DNA from: Cyclobacteriaceae bacterium
GTDB taxonomy: Bacteria; Bacteroidota; Bacteroidia; Cytophagales; Cyclobacteriaceae
DNA length: 59,384 nt
Reading direction: 5' to 3'
Assembly: GCA_020436165.1 (NCBI GenBank)
Contig: JAGQYI010000039.1
Coordinates: forward strand, 1 to 59,384
The position numbers and the translations under genes were made by a program. Below the pieces are notes generated by a model that saw only the letters and a list, made by a program, of their open reading frames with translations, was not told the DNA's origin and ran no database searches. How positions within the stretch are numbered: position 1 is the first letter of the stretch; the number at the start of each line of letters is the position of its first letter. Positions 27,455 to 35,568 of this stretch are shown here, piece after piece.

Positions 27455-27502
27455 AAAAAGCAAGGCCGGAGTGCAACGAAGCTTCGTATAGCCTTGCTTT
27501 TT
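27455..27502 (+). terminator. Stem-loop terminator after the three-gene unit
   Basis: AAAAAGCAAGGC pairs with GCCTTGCTTTTT over 12 bp. The 24-nt loop contains an inner palindrome ACGAAGCTTCGT. A T-tract lies on the 3' side for plus-strand transcripts; the A-run on the other side would also serve the minus strand. Confidence 0.65.
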
Positions 27503-27553
27503 AATTTGAGCGAAGGTGGAGGGGAACCGCTTAACTTTGATTTGTTTTTTAAT

Positions 27554-27901
27554 TTAATACTCCTTATAGAGCTGTGTTGCATCTAGTATAAATTCTACTA
27601 TCTTGCTTATACCATTGCTGCCACCCACGTACATTAGTTCCCTTTTAAAATGTTCCAATTGAAGCTTATGTTCTTTAGATACTGATTTCCTTTTTAAGAA
27701 CTGATCGATACCTTTTGATAAACATTTCTTTACTCTAGTCAAATGCTTTTCAATTGAACCAGGAATATATGTTTGACCATCCTCCTTTTCGCAAAGCGCA
27801 GAATATGACCCTATGCCCCACATATCCTTTTGGGGCTCTCTTTTACGATAAGCACGCATCATCATATTGCGATACTTACTAACTCTAAAATAATTTTTCA
27901 T
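27554..27901 (-). CDS. Hypothetical basic protein
   Basis: 115 aa, pI clearly basic, mostly helical by appearance, no signal peptide or motif recognised. It begins with the lysine- and arginine-rich YFRVSKYRNMMMRAYRK and contains KHLTRVKKCLSKGIDQFLKR. It sits alone between the terminator above and the GC-rich non-coding block, transcribed away from that block. Probably a real island gene because of its AT-rich island codon style and isolated full frame. Confidence 0.5.
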   Translation of the reverse strand: MKNYFRVSKYRNMMMRAYRKREPQKDMWGIGSYSALCEKEDGQTYIPGSIEKHLTRVKKCLSKGIDQFLKRKSVSKEHKLQLEHFKRELMYVGGSNGISKIVEFILDATQLYKEY

Positions 27902-27944
27902 ATTTTTTTAATTATTGGGGTAAGGTAAAGAGCCGATTTATAAC

Positions 27945-28530
27945 ATGAAAGGACAAGAATTTTTTAGGTCCTAACTCGCCATTTGAGCAGGTAAACTAAA
28001 GGCGGAGACGTCAGACGCGAGCCGACTGCGAGTCGAACGAGGGTGAGAGCAGAGGAGCCTGAAAGGCGCTGCGACCTATGTAGTATGCAATGTAGCTAAC
28101 CAATAAGCTTACGTATTGATAAGAAGCTACAGTGCGACTATCACAAGGGCTGGCGGTATTTTTGATTTGAGCATGGGACGGCACTAGAATTGGGTATAGG
28201 ACTGGGTGCCAAGAACCGGACAAAAATAGTGACAGCCCGCAGCCCGAGTGAGGACGCAGGCGAGCATTAACACAGGCAGTGGCTGGCCGAAGGGTTGCTG
28301 AAATGAATAAAGCGAAAACCTGCAGCGCAATGAATGAGGCTACCCTAAGGACAGGAGAACTGCCGTGAGGAAGAAGGCAGCCAAAGCAGAGGGCATGCCA
28401 GGCTACCGCCCGCTGGCGGTACCTAAGCGAACCATGTGCTGAACCCGATAGTAATCGGGTGAAGCTTATGGTGAGGCCTGGTGAGACCTATGCAGGCAAC
28501 TGATGACGAACACCTATTTACCTGCGTTTA
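27945..28530 (+). ncRNA. Candidate large structured non-coding RNA
   Basis: A codon-poor block inside AT-rich DNA. I counted 38 of 60 G+C in both 28021-28080 and 28381-28440, against 17 of 60 at 27841-27900. It is dense in stems: CGACT/AGTCG (28023-28035), GCCT/AGGC (28057-28067), TGTAGCT/AGCTACA (28091/28125), and a nested junction at 28398-28481 made of CCAGGC/GCCTGG enclosing TACCGCC/GGCGGTA and ACCAT/ATGGT, capped by ACCCGAT/ATCGGGT. Strand is guessed from the purine-rich plus strand. No RT gene and no group II domain V motif were found. Ends are approximate. Confidence 0.45.
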
Positions 28531-28581
28531 ATTCAAAAAAACAAATAAAAGTCAAAACTGCTGATAAATAGAAAAATCTTA

Positions 28582-29931
28582 CTAAGAGGCCAAGTTCAAC
28601 AATCCATTATCATAATTGAGATTTGAAATAGCTCTTATTGAATCCAAATCTCTCATTTGAATAGAAATAGATGAATGAGCTATACCCTTGTTTAGACTTC
28701 TAAATAATTCAGAAATTAGAATAGTGCCTCCAAAAAGACCTACGAAAGGTGTTGAAATTCCAAGGTTAATCAGCTGACCACATCCGTTTTCTTTATCAAT
28801 TCGTTTAAATAAATTCCTATGAAGAGCTTTATCATCATTTTTATTAGTTTTCCAAATCTCCTCTGGATTTCTATTACTTACAGCAAAATTTCTAAGTGTA
28901 AATGAGTCCAATAACTCTAACCTACCATTTGTTCCTCCATCTAAGAACAATTTAAAATGGTTAGGGTCAATGCTCTTTCTAGTTTCTATATTATCAACCC
29001 CATTTAACAAGATTTTGTATTTTTTTGCCCATTCTTGATATTGATCTTCTTTTAAAAAAGGCTTTTCAATTATTCTGGTTTTTAGGCCTAAACTTTCTAA
29101 AAATGCTGCACATACTCGAGTCTTTTGTTTACCTTCATCACTAAGTTGGCAAAGTACTTGTGATCCTATATTCTCTCTCTCTATTATATCATGGTCTTGG
29201 AGTAATATTTTAGTTTCTTTCGTATCCGAATTCATTAATCCTAAAATCCACAAATATGCTTGGCCTAAATGGCCCAAACCAACTGACCAGATGTATTTAG
29301 GAAAGTTGATATTTAAGGGGCCTTCATTTTCCGGAGCATTCCAATTCTCAGATGTATTCATTGTCCACAATGAAATGCCTGTTGACAGACCAGTCAAATT
29401 ATCAATAATAGAGAACTGTCTATTGAACAAATGAAATAATCCTAGCGCAGCACCCGCTATTCCCCCAACCACCACTTTTGTATTCGATCTAGGACACACT
29501 TTTCTGATATCACCATAAAAATTTAAACCCGCTTGCCAAGCTGAGCAAACAACTTCGATTGAATTCTCATCAGTTGGTGCAATCCCAAAAAGCAATTTTT
29601 GTTCTCTACTATTTGGTTCATCCTCCGTTATCAACCCTCCGTAATTAGCTATAACTTCAGAAAAATTGTTTCCTGCTACTGGTAGTAGATTGGGTACAGA
29701 ATCATCAATGTAACATTTAACACCTTTTAAAAATGTTCTTTTACCAGCATTCAACGTAGAAAGAAAGGCTGCTTGAAGAGGAATAGAGTTTTTCAATTCC
29801 TCTCCTGCAACTAAAGCTATTTTTGCTGATTTCATTTTTTCAATCGATTCTTCAAGTCCGATATCATGTTTTTCGGCAATTGCAATTGAAGTACGATTTA
29901 CATGTTTAATTTCTTCTATTTTCATAACCAT
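28582..29931 (-). CDS. E1-like ThiF-family ubiquitin-like activating enzyme
   Basis: 449 aa; M3 is an alternative start. Residues 1-210 look like a degenerate, inactive adenylation half. The active half holds the nucleotide loop GLGHLG (218-223), the acidic strand LLQDHDIIERENIGSQ (Asp248, Asn254), LLNGVDN (Asp313) and Cys384 in ENGCGQ, the best candidate for the thioester cysteine. No CxxC zinc site is visible. An inactive-plus-active arrangement is typical of E1s that charge Ubl proteins. It overlaps the JAMM gene by 10 bp and comes last in the operon, as the E1 does in Bil systems. Confidence 0.82.
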   Translation of the reverse strand: MVMKIEEIKHVNRTSIAIAEKHDIGLEESIEKMKSAKIALVAGEELKNSIPLQAAFLSTLNAGKRTFLKGVKCYIDDSVPNLLPVAGNNFSEVIANYGGLITEDEPNSREQKLLFGIAPTDENSIEVVCSAWQAGLNFYGDIRKVCPRSNTKVVVGGIAGAALGLFHLFNRQFSIIDNLTGLSTGISLWTMNTSENWNAPENEGPLNINFPKYIWSVGLGHLGQAYLWILGLMNSDTKETKILLQDHDIIERENIGSQVLCQLSDEGKQKTRVCAAFLESLGLKTRIIEKPFLKEDQYQEWAKKYKILLNGVDNIETRKSIDPNHFKLFLDGGTNGRLELLDSFTLRNFAVSNRNPEEIWKTNKNDDKALHRNLFKRIDKENGCGQLINLGISTPFVGLFGGTILISELFRSLNKGIAHSSISIQMRDLDSIRAISNLNYDNGLLNLAS

Positions 29932-30386
29932 GTTGTCTTAATTGGAAAATTTTGATCCAGTGATCTCCATTGAAAGCTACCCTCATATAAATATGCTGAG
30001 CAAACATTCGGGTTTATCCATCTATACATTGCATAAAAAGGGGCAATGAGCGCTATATGGCCCTTTAACCTTATCATAGGATGGGATTTATCGGCAAAGC
30101 TCTGATTCGTATTTGAATCTGGGTGTGTATGGATGTCGGCTACAACTTCCATTCCCCAATTCCTAAGTAAGGGCCACAATTTAATGTAACCACTACCATT
30201 GAATCTTATGATGCCGGAGGCAGAAACCTCCGGATCAAGTTCATCATAAAAGATAATTTTACATATTCGATCACTTCCAATTTTACTTAATAGAAATGCA
30301 CCACTTTCTCGAACACCACCACCTCTTTTTCGTAACCCTGAAATCAATTGGTACCATTTTAAAGCTGATATTTTTAAAAGCCTCAT
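29922..30386 (-). CDS. JAB/JAMM-family isopeptidase (DUB-like)
   Basis: 154 aa, a single JAB domain. The zinc motif HxHx7SxxD is perfect: H86, H88, S96 and D99 in DIHTHPDSNTNQSFAD, with the upstream catalytic Glu27 in RESGAFL. JAMM peptidases cut isopeptide bonds or mature Ubl precursors. It sits between the Ubl-E2 gene (3-bp gap) and the E1 gene (10-bp overlap), so the three proteins are made together. Here it is the only candidate enzyme to free the Ubl part of the fused protein. Confidence 0.87.
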   Translation of the reverse strand: MRLLKISALKWYQLISGLRKRGGGVRESGAFLLSKIGSDRICKIIFYDELDPEVSASGIIRFNGSGYIKLWPLLRNWGMEVVADIHTHPDSNTNQSFADKSHPMIRLKGHIALIAPFYAMYRWINPNVCSAYLYEGSFQWRSLDQNFPIKTTWL

Positions 30387-30389
30387 AAT

Positions 30390-31316
30390 TCAGTAATTAA
30401 GGGTTTGGTACAATTCAATTAAGTACTTGGTAATTGTATCTTCAAAAGCTTTCCATATCAAGTAATTGTGCTTTTGTGGCCAATCAGTATGACCCTCTAA
30501 AGCCAATCTATCACATGGCAGATAAAGGCATTGTTTCCCCCACAATCTAAAGACTTGCTTTGTCCTTTTATTCCAGTTCGGCCATTTTGATTGACCTAAA
30601 GGAGTGTTCGTACTTGGATCCCATAAAATAGCCGTTGGGGCAAATTCATTGTAACCGGTTAAATCAAACCTGAAGAAATATTTGTCGCCAGACTTAGCAA
30701 CGACCCAAAAAATGACAAAAGGCCATTGAGGCCTTTTGTCATTTTCAATCATTCCCCATGATTCTTCCATAGCACCAGATTGGTACTCGGCAGAATTAAG
30801 ATGGTCATTCAGGACTTCTTCTTCAGGAGCACCCTGAATGTCTTCTTTGCTTGCAAGAAGTAGACTGACAGAACATTTAGGATAATCGGTTGTTGAGCCG
30901 ATCATATTTTTATCTTCCAAATAAGTATTCTTATCAATCCACAAAAGCAAATCAGCACCATCGTCATCTCCAATTCCAAAGTGCTTCAATGCGAGATGTC
31001 TTAGCTTTCTTGCATTTGTTGAAGGAGAGACACTTAACGTATATTCCTTACCTGCATAATTGATAGATACATCAACCTTTTTACAGCGTCCAACAAATAC
31101 ATGATCGCCTTGCTTAATTCCAGACTCTTCAAGAGTCTTTCCCTTATCAAGGTCGTCCTCTTCATTTTTGAGGTAAACTTCACAATCCTCAACAAAATCC
31201 TGGTTAGAAACCAGTTCCGATGCAAATTCTTTGACCAATAAACCAACTCTCTGGTTCGGCTTAAGATCAGCAACTTGATACTTCAAATTGCTATTAATAT
31301 GAATAAATAATTTCAT
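30390..31316 (-). CDS. Fused tandem ubiquitin-like / E2-like protein
   Basis: 308 aa, first gene of the operon. Residues 1-78 and 80-157 look like two beta-grasp (ubiquitin-like) domains, each with strand-strand-helix-strand order and ending in hydrophobic strands ([17 protein letters not shown]). After an acidic linker (158-195), residues 196-308 resemble bacterial E2-like domains: [15 protein letters not shown], then [14 protein letters not shown] with Cys268 as candidate active site (Cys263 also present), and a C-terminal helix. No Gly-Gly follows either Ubl. In Bil defence systems the tandem Ubl (BilA) and E2 (BilB) are, as I recall, separate genes. Confidence 0.72.
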   Translation of the reverse strand: MKLFIHINSNLKYQVADLKPNQRVGLLVKEFASELVSNQDFVEDCEVYLKNEEDDLDKGKTLEESGIKQGDHVFVGRCKKVDVSINYAGKEYTLSVSPSTNARKLRHLALKHFGIGDDDGADLLLWIDKNTYLEDKNMIGSTTDYPKCSVSLLLASKEDIQGAPEEEVLNDHLNSAEYQSGAMEESWGMIENDKRPQWPFVIFWVVAKSGDKYFFRFDLTGYNEFAPTAILWDPSTNTPLGQSKWPNWNKRTKQVFRLWGKQCLYLPCDRLALEGHTDWPQKHNYLIWKAFEDTITKYLIELYQTLNY

Positions 31317-31509
31317 TTTTCCTTTAATTAAAAGATGAAATGCCCTCCTCTATTGACCTCCCATCAATTGGCTACTCTAATGGACATACTATGTCAATTC
31401 GACTTTATAGAGCTGTATTAATTGTAAGTAGTTGAGCAAAGCTCAATGGACATATTCATTAAAAGATACCACATTGAAAATGAGGAGCAGAGTCCACTTT
31501 TTGGAGATA

Positions 31510-31581
31510 ATCAGAAGTTTGGGTATCTTTGAAGTGCAAATTAAAAGAACCTCATGGATCCATTAGTCCATGACTTCTGAT
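31510..31581. repeat. Nested inverted repeat upstream of the Ubl operon
   Basis: ATCAGAAGT (31510-31518) is the inverse of ACTTCTGAT (31573-31581), and just inside lies TCATGGA (31552) with TCCATGA (31567-31573). It sits in the 494-bp gap between the divergent Ubl operon and the HTH-ImmA gene. Could be a regulatory RNA, an operator or a terminator-like structure. The rest of the gap has no gene I can support. Confidence 0.4.
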
Positions 31582-31720
31582 AAACCAAAAATGAGGGTAG
31601 ATTCTGCCTTCATTTTCCTTTTGTAAAATTAAAAATAAAATCCGGTATTTACCAAATAAGTTAATGTATAAATTCATTTTGATTATATAACTAAAATGGT
31701 TATATTCACATTATAGATTA

Positions 31721-31728
31721 TAGTTTTG
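31721..31728 (+). promoter_or_regulatory. Candidate -7 box (TAGTTTTG) of the HTH-ImmA gene
   Basis: TAGTTTTG matches TAnnTTTG, 83 nt before the ATG at 31811. It would give a leader containing the inverted repeat at 31769-31794. Confidence 0.3.
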
Positions 31729-31768
31729 CTTGCGATATATTTTATAATTCTTTGATTTTAAATGCATT

Positions 31769-31794
31769 ATACCAACTCTTAAAAATGTTGGCAT
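31769..31794. promoter_or_regulatory. Candidate operator of the HTH-ImmA gene
   Basis: ATACCAAC and GTTGGCAT form an inverted pair (7 of 8) with a 10-bp spacer, ending 17 nt before the ATG. This is a plausible autoregulatory site for the XRE-type protein encoded next. Confidence 0.35.
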
Positions 31795-31810
31795 AAACTA
31801 ACTGTCATTT

Positions 31811-32938
31811 ATGAAAAAAAAAGGGAATAAATTCCAAAGTCCTGGCCAGGCTCTGAAATATTTCTTAGAAGAAAAAAACTGGACACAAGAAGACTTGTCT
31901 TATATTCTTTCTATTTCTTTGAAGCATACAAATGAAATGGTAAAAGACAAAAAGTCTATTTCTATCGAAATTGCTAGGTTATTAGAGAATGTGTTTTCAT
32001 GGAGCGCTCAAGAATGGATGAGTCTATCAACCACATATCAATTGCGCTCAGGGTTTGATAATGAAAAAAGTGAATTGGTTAAAAAGAGAGCTGAGTTTGC
32101 ACAATACATGCCACTCAACGAACTTATAAAAAAGGGCTGGCTTAACAAGTACGAAACCAAAGAGCAGCTTGAAAAACAAATACGTAAGTTTTGGGGTATA
32201 CCAACAAATGAAGAAATAGACCTATCTTTTCTAGGCCAAAAGGTCAATAACCTCAGGTATAAGACTTCAGAAGCTTATAATGATAGGTTCAATTCTTATC
32301 ATGCAATTATTTGGGCTCAAATGGCACATAATTATGCCCAACGAATGCAAGTTTCCCCTTTCAATAAACAAGGATTGATTGAGTTAATGGACTCAATGCA
32401 TACTTATACAAAATCTCCTAACGGGATAAAAAGATTTATTGGAGACCTTAGTAGTGTAGGTGTAAAATTTGTTTTTCTCTCTCACTTGTCAAAGACATAT
32501 CTTGATGGGGCAGCTTTTCTTTCAGAAGATGGCCCTGTTGTAGCTTTAACTGGTAGATATGATAGAATTGATAATTTTTGGTTCACGTTGGCTCACGAAT
32601 TGAGCCATGTTGTTTTGCATCTTACAAATGGGAAAAGTAAATTTATTTTTGTTGATGATACTACAAAAAAGGGGAACTCAGAGGCAGAAGAAGAAGCAAA
32701 TAAGCTGGCAGAAAAAATTCTGTTGCAGAGAGAAATATTCGAATACTTTAATGACTTCTTGAACTATATAACAGAAGATAAAGTAATTGATTTTTCCAAC
32801 ACGTATAAGTTGCACCCTGCAATTGTAGTTGGAATATTAGCTTTTAACGATGTTGTTTCATACTCTAACCTCCAAAGATTTAAAGAACCTGTAAGAAATA
32901 GAATACCATCAAAATATAGGGTCGAAGATTTGAAATAA
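31811..32938 (+). CDS. XRE-HTH and ImmA/IrrE metallopeptidase fusion
   Basis: 375 aa. Residues 10-65 form an XRE-type helix-turn-helix (WTQEDLSYILSISLKHTNEM). The C-terminal half is an ImmA/IrrE-type zinc peptidase with HELSH at 262-266 and a downstream EEEANKLAEKILL. Such fusions cleave or sense a repressor, or serve as HigA-like antitoxins. It is divergent from the Ubl operon and convergent with AbiE, so it probably controls the defence cluster. No toxin gene is adjacent on its strand. Confidence 0.82.
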   Translation: MKKKGNKFQSPGQALKYFLEEKNWTQEDLSYILSISLKHTNEMVKDKKSISIEIARLLENVFSWSAQEWMSLSTTYQLRSGFDNEKSELVKKRAEFAQYMPLNELIKKGWLNKYETKEQLEKQIRKFWGIPTNEEIDLSFLGQKVNNLRYKTSEAYNDRFNSYHAIIWAQMAHNYAQRMQVSPFNKQGLIELMDSMHTYTKSPNGIKRFIGDLSSVGVKFVFLSHLSKTYLDGAAFLSEDGPVVALTGRYDRIDNFWFTLAHELSHVVLHLTNGKSKFIFVDDTTKKGNSEAEEEANKLAEKILLQREIFEYFNDFLNYITEDKVIDFSNTYKLHPAIVVGILAFNDVVSYSNLQRFKEPVRNRIPSKYRVEDLK

Positions 32939-33041
32939 ATTCTTCCTTTAACTCCTTTAATAAATGTGTTTCTTGAATCAAGCTTGTATTAAGAATTTCA
33001 AACAGTATTTGAAATATTAATCATCCTTTAGCTAACAAATA

Positions 33042-34070
33042 TTAATTTGATTTATTAAATGGGCCATCTATTTCCCAACCAAGAGAATTAATTTCTGATT
33101 TCAGTTTGCCAATAGTGTCTATTATTTCTTTGAAGGATGGTGATCTGCCATAGATCATCTGTTCCTGCATTGTTTTATAGTCCTTTTCCCAATCAGCTAT
33201 TACGCTCTCTGGTGGAATTGGATTGATAGATTTTGGTTGGTGTAACTTATAGTCAACTCCACCAACTTTAGTAAAATGAAAACGATGATTTGTTATAGTC
33301 TCATAGAGTTCTTTATCTTTTATTGATTTGTTAAAAACATTGGTTCCTGAAAGTTGGGATATATCGTACAAATGACGGCTCAATCTATCCACTCTCATTT
33401 TTTCTTTGGGTCTTTGGAATTCTTCATGTAACAAGAATATCTTTTCTAAAAATGTCCTTTCTGGATTGACAGTTGGTATATTTATTGAAGGTTGAACAAA
33501 ATCTGCGTCTGGATAATGTTCATCAACCAATGAGTTGAATGTTCTAATGGTATAAGGTTCCCTTAATGAACGACAGCCAATTTCTATTTGAACTCGTGGT
33601 TGAACGTATCCTGGAGATTCAATGGTATAGGGATAATACACTTCAATGATCCTTGGGTCCTGATCACTATCCTCAGCCTCGATCAATTTTATTTCAACTC
33701 CTTCCAAGCCATTGGCTACAAAACTCTCCCGTAACTCAGGATAGAATGTTTCTGCTATATAGGAACTAGCTGCTTTTCGCAATTTTGTTATTTGCCTTTT
33801 GCTTAGTTCACCTTCAAAACCAAGGAAATTTCGATCAACTGCTAAATCAATATCTTCAGAAAATCGTTCAATTAGTCCCCAGGCTTTACTTAATGATGTT
33901 CCTCCTTTAAATACCAGGTGCTGGCCAATTTCCATATTGAAAATGATTTCGAGTGTACGTACTACCCACCAATCCTTTTCAACCGCATAAGAAGCCATGC
34001 CGGTAGCTTCCGCTATTGTGGTATAAGCTCCGATTTTAGTTCCTTTAGGAACCTGATGCCATTTTTTCAT
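33042..34070 (-). CDS. AbiEii/AbiGii-type nucleotidyltransferase toxin
   Basis: 342 aa. FKGGTSLSKAWGL (GGTSLSK 56-62) and RFSEDIDLAV (70-78) are the nucleotidyltransferase motifs (G[S/T]xLxK and xDxDL) of the AbiEii family. In AbiE systems this protein is a growth-inhibiting toxin acting in phage abortive infection. It starts 4 bp after the antitoxin stop on the same strand. The C-terminal part (residues 250-342) is less conserved. Confidence 0.85.
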   Translation of the reverse strand: MKKWHQVPKGTKIGAYTTIAEATGMASYAVEKDWWVVRTLEIIFNMEIGQHLVFKGGTSLSKAWGLIERFSEDIDLAVDRNFLGFEGELSKRQITKLRKAASSYIAETFYPELRESFVANGLEGVEIKLIEAEDSDQDPRIIEVYYPYTIESPGYVQPRVQIEIGCRSLREPYTIRTFNSLVDEHYPDADFVQPSINIPTVNPERTFLEKIFLLHEEFQRPKEKMRVDRLSRHLYDISQLSGTNVFNKSIKDKELYETITNHRFHFTKVGGVDYKLHQPKSINPIPPESVIADWEKDYKTMQEQMIYGRSPSFKEIIDTIGKLKSEINSLGWEIDGPFNKSN

Positions 34071-34074
34071 ATTT

Positions 34075-34686
34075 TTAATTACTAGCGTTAAGCGCCTGGC
34101 GCATAATTACCCTTATCCATTCCGGGGCTAATCGAATATCGTGTTCAAGCCGGTATGGATCTTCTTTAGTTTTAAGAAGCTCTATTATCTTTTGCTTTTC
34201 CTCCTCTGTTGCATTGTCCTTGCCAATTTCTTTAAGTGCCTGAATAGCTAAGCCGCTTACTTTACCTAGGTGTGCTAAGTTTTTAGGAGTTGTTTTTTTG
34301 AAGGTTATCTTCCTTTTTCCAAGGTCTATTTTTCTGGCAGCACCATCCGTTAAGTACACTACATTCATAGGAACTTGAGTAGAAAGCCCTAATGCATTTA
34401 GTGCCCAAACTCCGGTAGGAATAACTCTAGCCTTATCCCTTTTGGCTATAGCCTGGGCTATAGCCTCCGTACCGGGTTTTACTTCTCCTATAAGGGTATC
34501 TATTTGTGGTCGGGTATAGATCCCTCTTGCTACACGAATAATCTCCTTTTTATCACATAATCGTTCCAGTGCTTTGGCAATTGCTTTCGCGCTACCAAAT
34601 CGTAGAAAATCTTCGGTAAAGAATAGCGAACCCCTCTTGGCTTTCTTTATCTTATAAATAACCTTATTTTCAATTGTACCATTCAT
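34075..34686 (-). CDS. AbiEi-like antitoxin / regulator (DUF6088)
   Basis: 203 aa from the ATG at 34686; a longer frame starting at 34767 would cross its own operator and is rejected. Residues 10-75 form a winged-helix (RGSLFFTEDFLRFGSAKAIA, then KALERLCDKKEIIRVARGIY). The middle part (VIPTGVWALNALGLSTQVP) matches the DUF6088/AbiEi region. In AbiE pairs this protein binds inverted repeats upstream of its own gene and represses the operon. Such repeats are present. Confidence 0.85.
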   Translation of the reverse strand: MNGTIENKVIYKIKKAKRGSLFFTEDFLRFGSAKAIAKALERLCDKKEIIRVARGIYTRPQIDTLIGEVKPGTEAIAQAIAKRDKARVIPTGVWALNALGLSTQVPMNVVYLTDGAARKIDLGKRKITFKKTTPKNLAHLGKVSGLAIQALKEIGKDNATEEEKQKIIELLKTKEDPYRLEHDIRLAPEWIRVIMRQALNASN

Positions 34687-34699
34687 TTTAGAGAGATTC

Positions 34700-34730
34700 T
34701 TGTCGCAAAAATAGTAAATATTTGCGACAA
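34700..34730. promoter_or_regulatory. AbiE operator and overlapping promoter
   Basis: A perfect 10-bp inverted repeat, TTGTCGCAAA and TTTGCGACAA, separated by 11 bp, ends 13 bp upstream of the antitoxin ATG. On the minus strand TATTTTTG (34713-34706) matches TAnnTTTG and overlaps the near arm, so a bound repressor would block RNA polymerase. The outer arm overlaps the -33 zone. Confidence 0.7.
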
Positions 34731-34859
34731 AAAAATTAAAAATGAAAGAGCTAATCATTACTACCACCTGCAGCTTTCACATTACCTTTTGACATATGAT
34801 ATGTGGTAAAAATTGCCACATATTGTTTAATGAAAGGTAAAGTAAAAATTCTATCTAAC

Positions 34860-35516
34860 TTAGTTTCTTTTATCACTTACCTCCGACCCAAAACTTATCA
34901 GATTAAGCATTGATCTCATCCTTGATCTTACACGATTGCCGTAAAGCCCTTCTAACTCTGAACTGTTGAGGTTTGTAGTGATGTGAGTGAACATGCCATG
35001 AGTGATGAAAAGATCATACCGGGAGAGGAGGATCTCAGCCATGACATTGCATTCATTACCAAAGTACTTGATGTTGTTTTCTATTCCTAAATCATCAAAA
35101 CAGTAGTGTCGGGGAACCCACTCACTAGAGATCATTTTAAATGAACCGGTACTGTACTTTTCAATAATGCTGTAGCCTTCTCTGTTGAACTCAAATGATA
35201 TCTTCCTGGTTGAGATCATTACATGCTGGTACTCAACCGGAGTTATGAAACGTACCAGGTTCATGAGGGAGGTTTTGCCACAACCTACCGGACCTGTTAG
35301 GAGGATCCCTTTTTTGAGGTTGATGCCTAACCTGGTTGCGTTCTCCTCATCACGTAAGAAGTAAACCAATAGTTTGAATATGATTGAGTGGTCCTCCTCA
35401 TAGATTTTGAAGTGGGAGCCATAAACGCTTTTCCCGGAACGCTCGAGTGCGGAGAGGAGTTCGGGGAAGTTGAACACTTTTGATTCGTACTTGGGTTGAT
35501 CAGTGGCCATGGGCAT
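34860..35516 (-). CDS. P-loop ATPase, DnaC/DnaI helicase-loader type
   Basis: 218 aa (M3 is an alternative start). Walker A GPVGCGKT is at 75-82, Walker B CFDDLG at 139-144, and the sensor/arginine region THITTNLNSSELEGLYG plus RVRSRMRSM near the end fits AAA+ helicase loaders. IstB transposition helpers are the alternative, but no transposase is adjacent. With the winged-helix gene upstream it likely forms a replication module of the island. Confidence 0.72.
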   Translation of the reverse strand: MPMATDQPKYESKVFNFPELLSALERSGKSVYGSHFKIYEEDHSIIFKLLVYFLRDEENATRLGINLKKGILLTGPVGCGKTSLMNLVRFITPVEYQHVMISTRKISFEFNREGYSIIEKYSTGSFKMISSEWVPRHYCFDDLGIENNIKYFGNECNVMAEILLSRYDLFITHGMFTHITTNLNSSELEGLYGNRVRSRMRSMLNLISFGSEVSDKRN

Positions 35517-35534
35517 TGTTGTTCATTTGAGAGG

Positions 35535-35555
35535 ACCCCGGAACAAGTCCGGGGT
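35535..35555. repeat. REP-like hairpin
   Basis: ACCCCGGA and TCCGGGGT form an 8-bp stem with a 5-nt loop, followed by GACGGTCC and seven T on the plus strand. It lies in the 52-bp gap of a minus-strand unit. The sequence resembles widespread REP-type palindromes. It could attenuate or stabilise the mRNA. Confidence 0.5.
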
Positions 35556-35568
35556 GACGGTCCTTTTT

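Noticed and set aside
28011-28223. 70-aa minus-strand frame in the GC-rich block
   Set aside because: No hydrophobic core, start context or family features; it lies in the stem-rich non-coding block and looks accidental.
27945-28530. Group II intron
   Set aside because: No reverse-transcriptase gene and no convincing 34-nt domain V hairpin; kept only as an alternative for the structured block.
34687-34767. 27-residue N-terminal extension of the AbiEi-like gene
   Set aside because: It would translate across the inverted-repeat operator and promoter; the ATG at 34686 is the sensible start.
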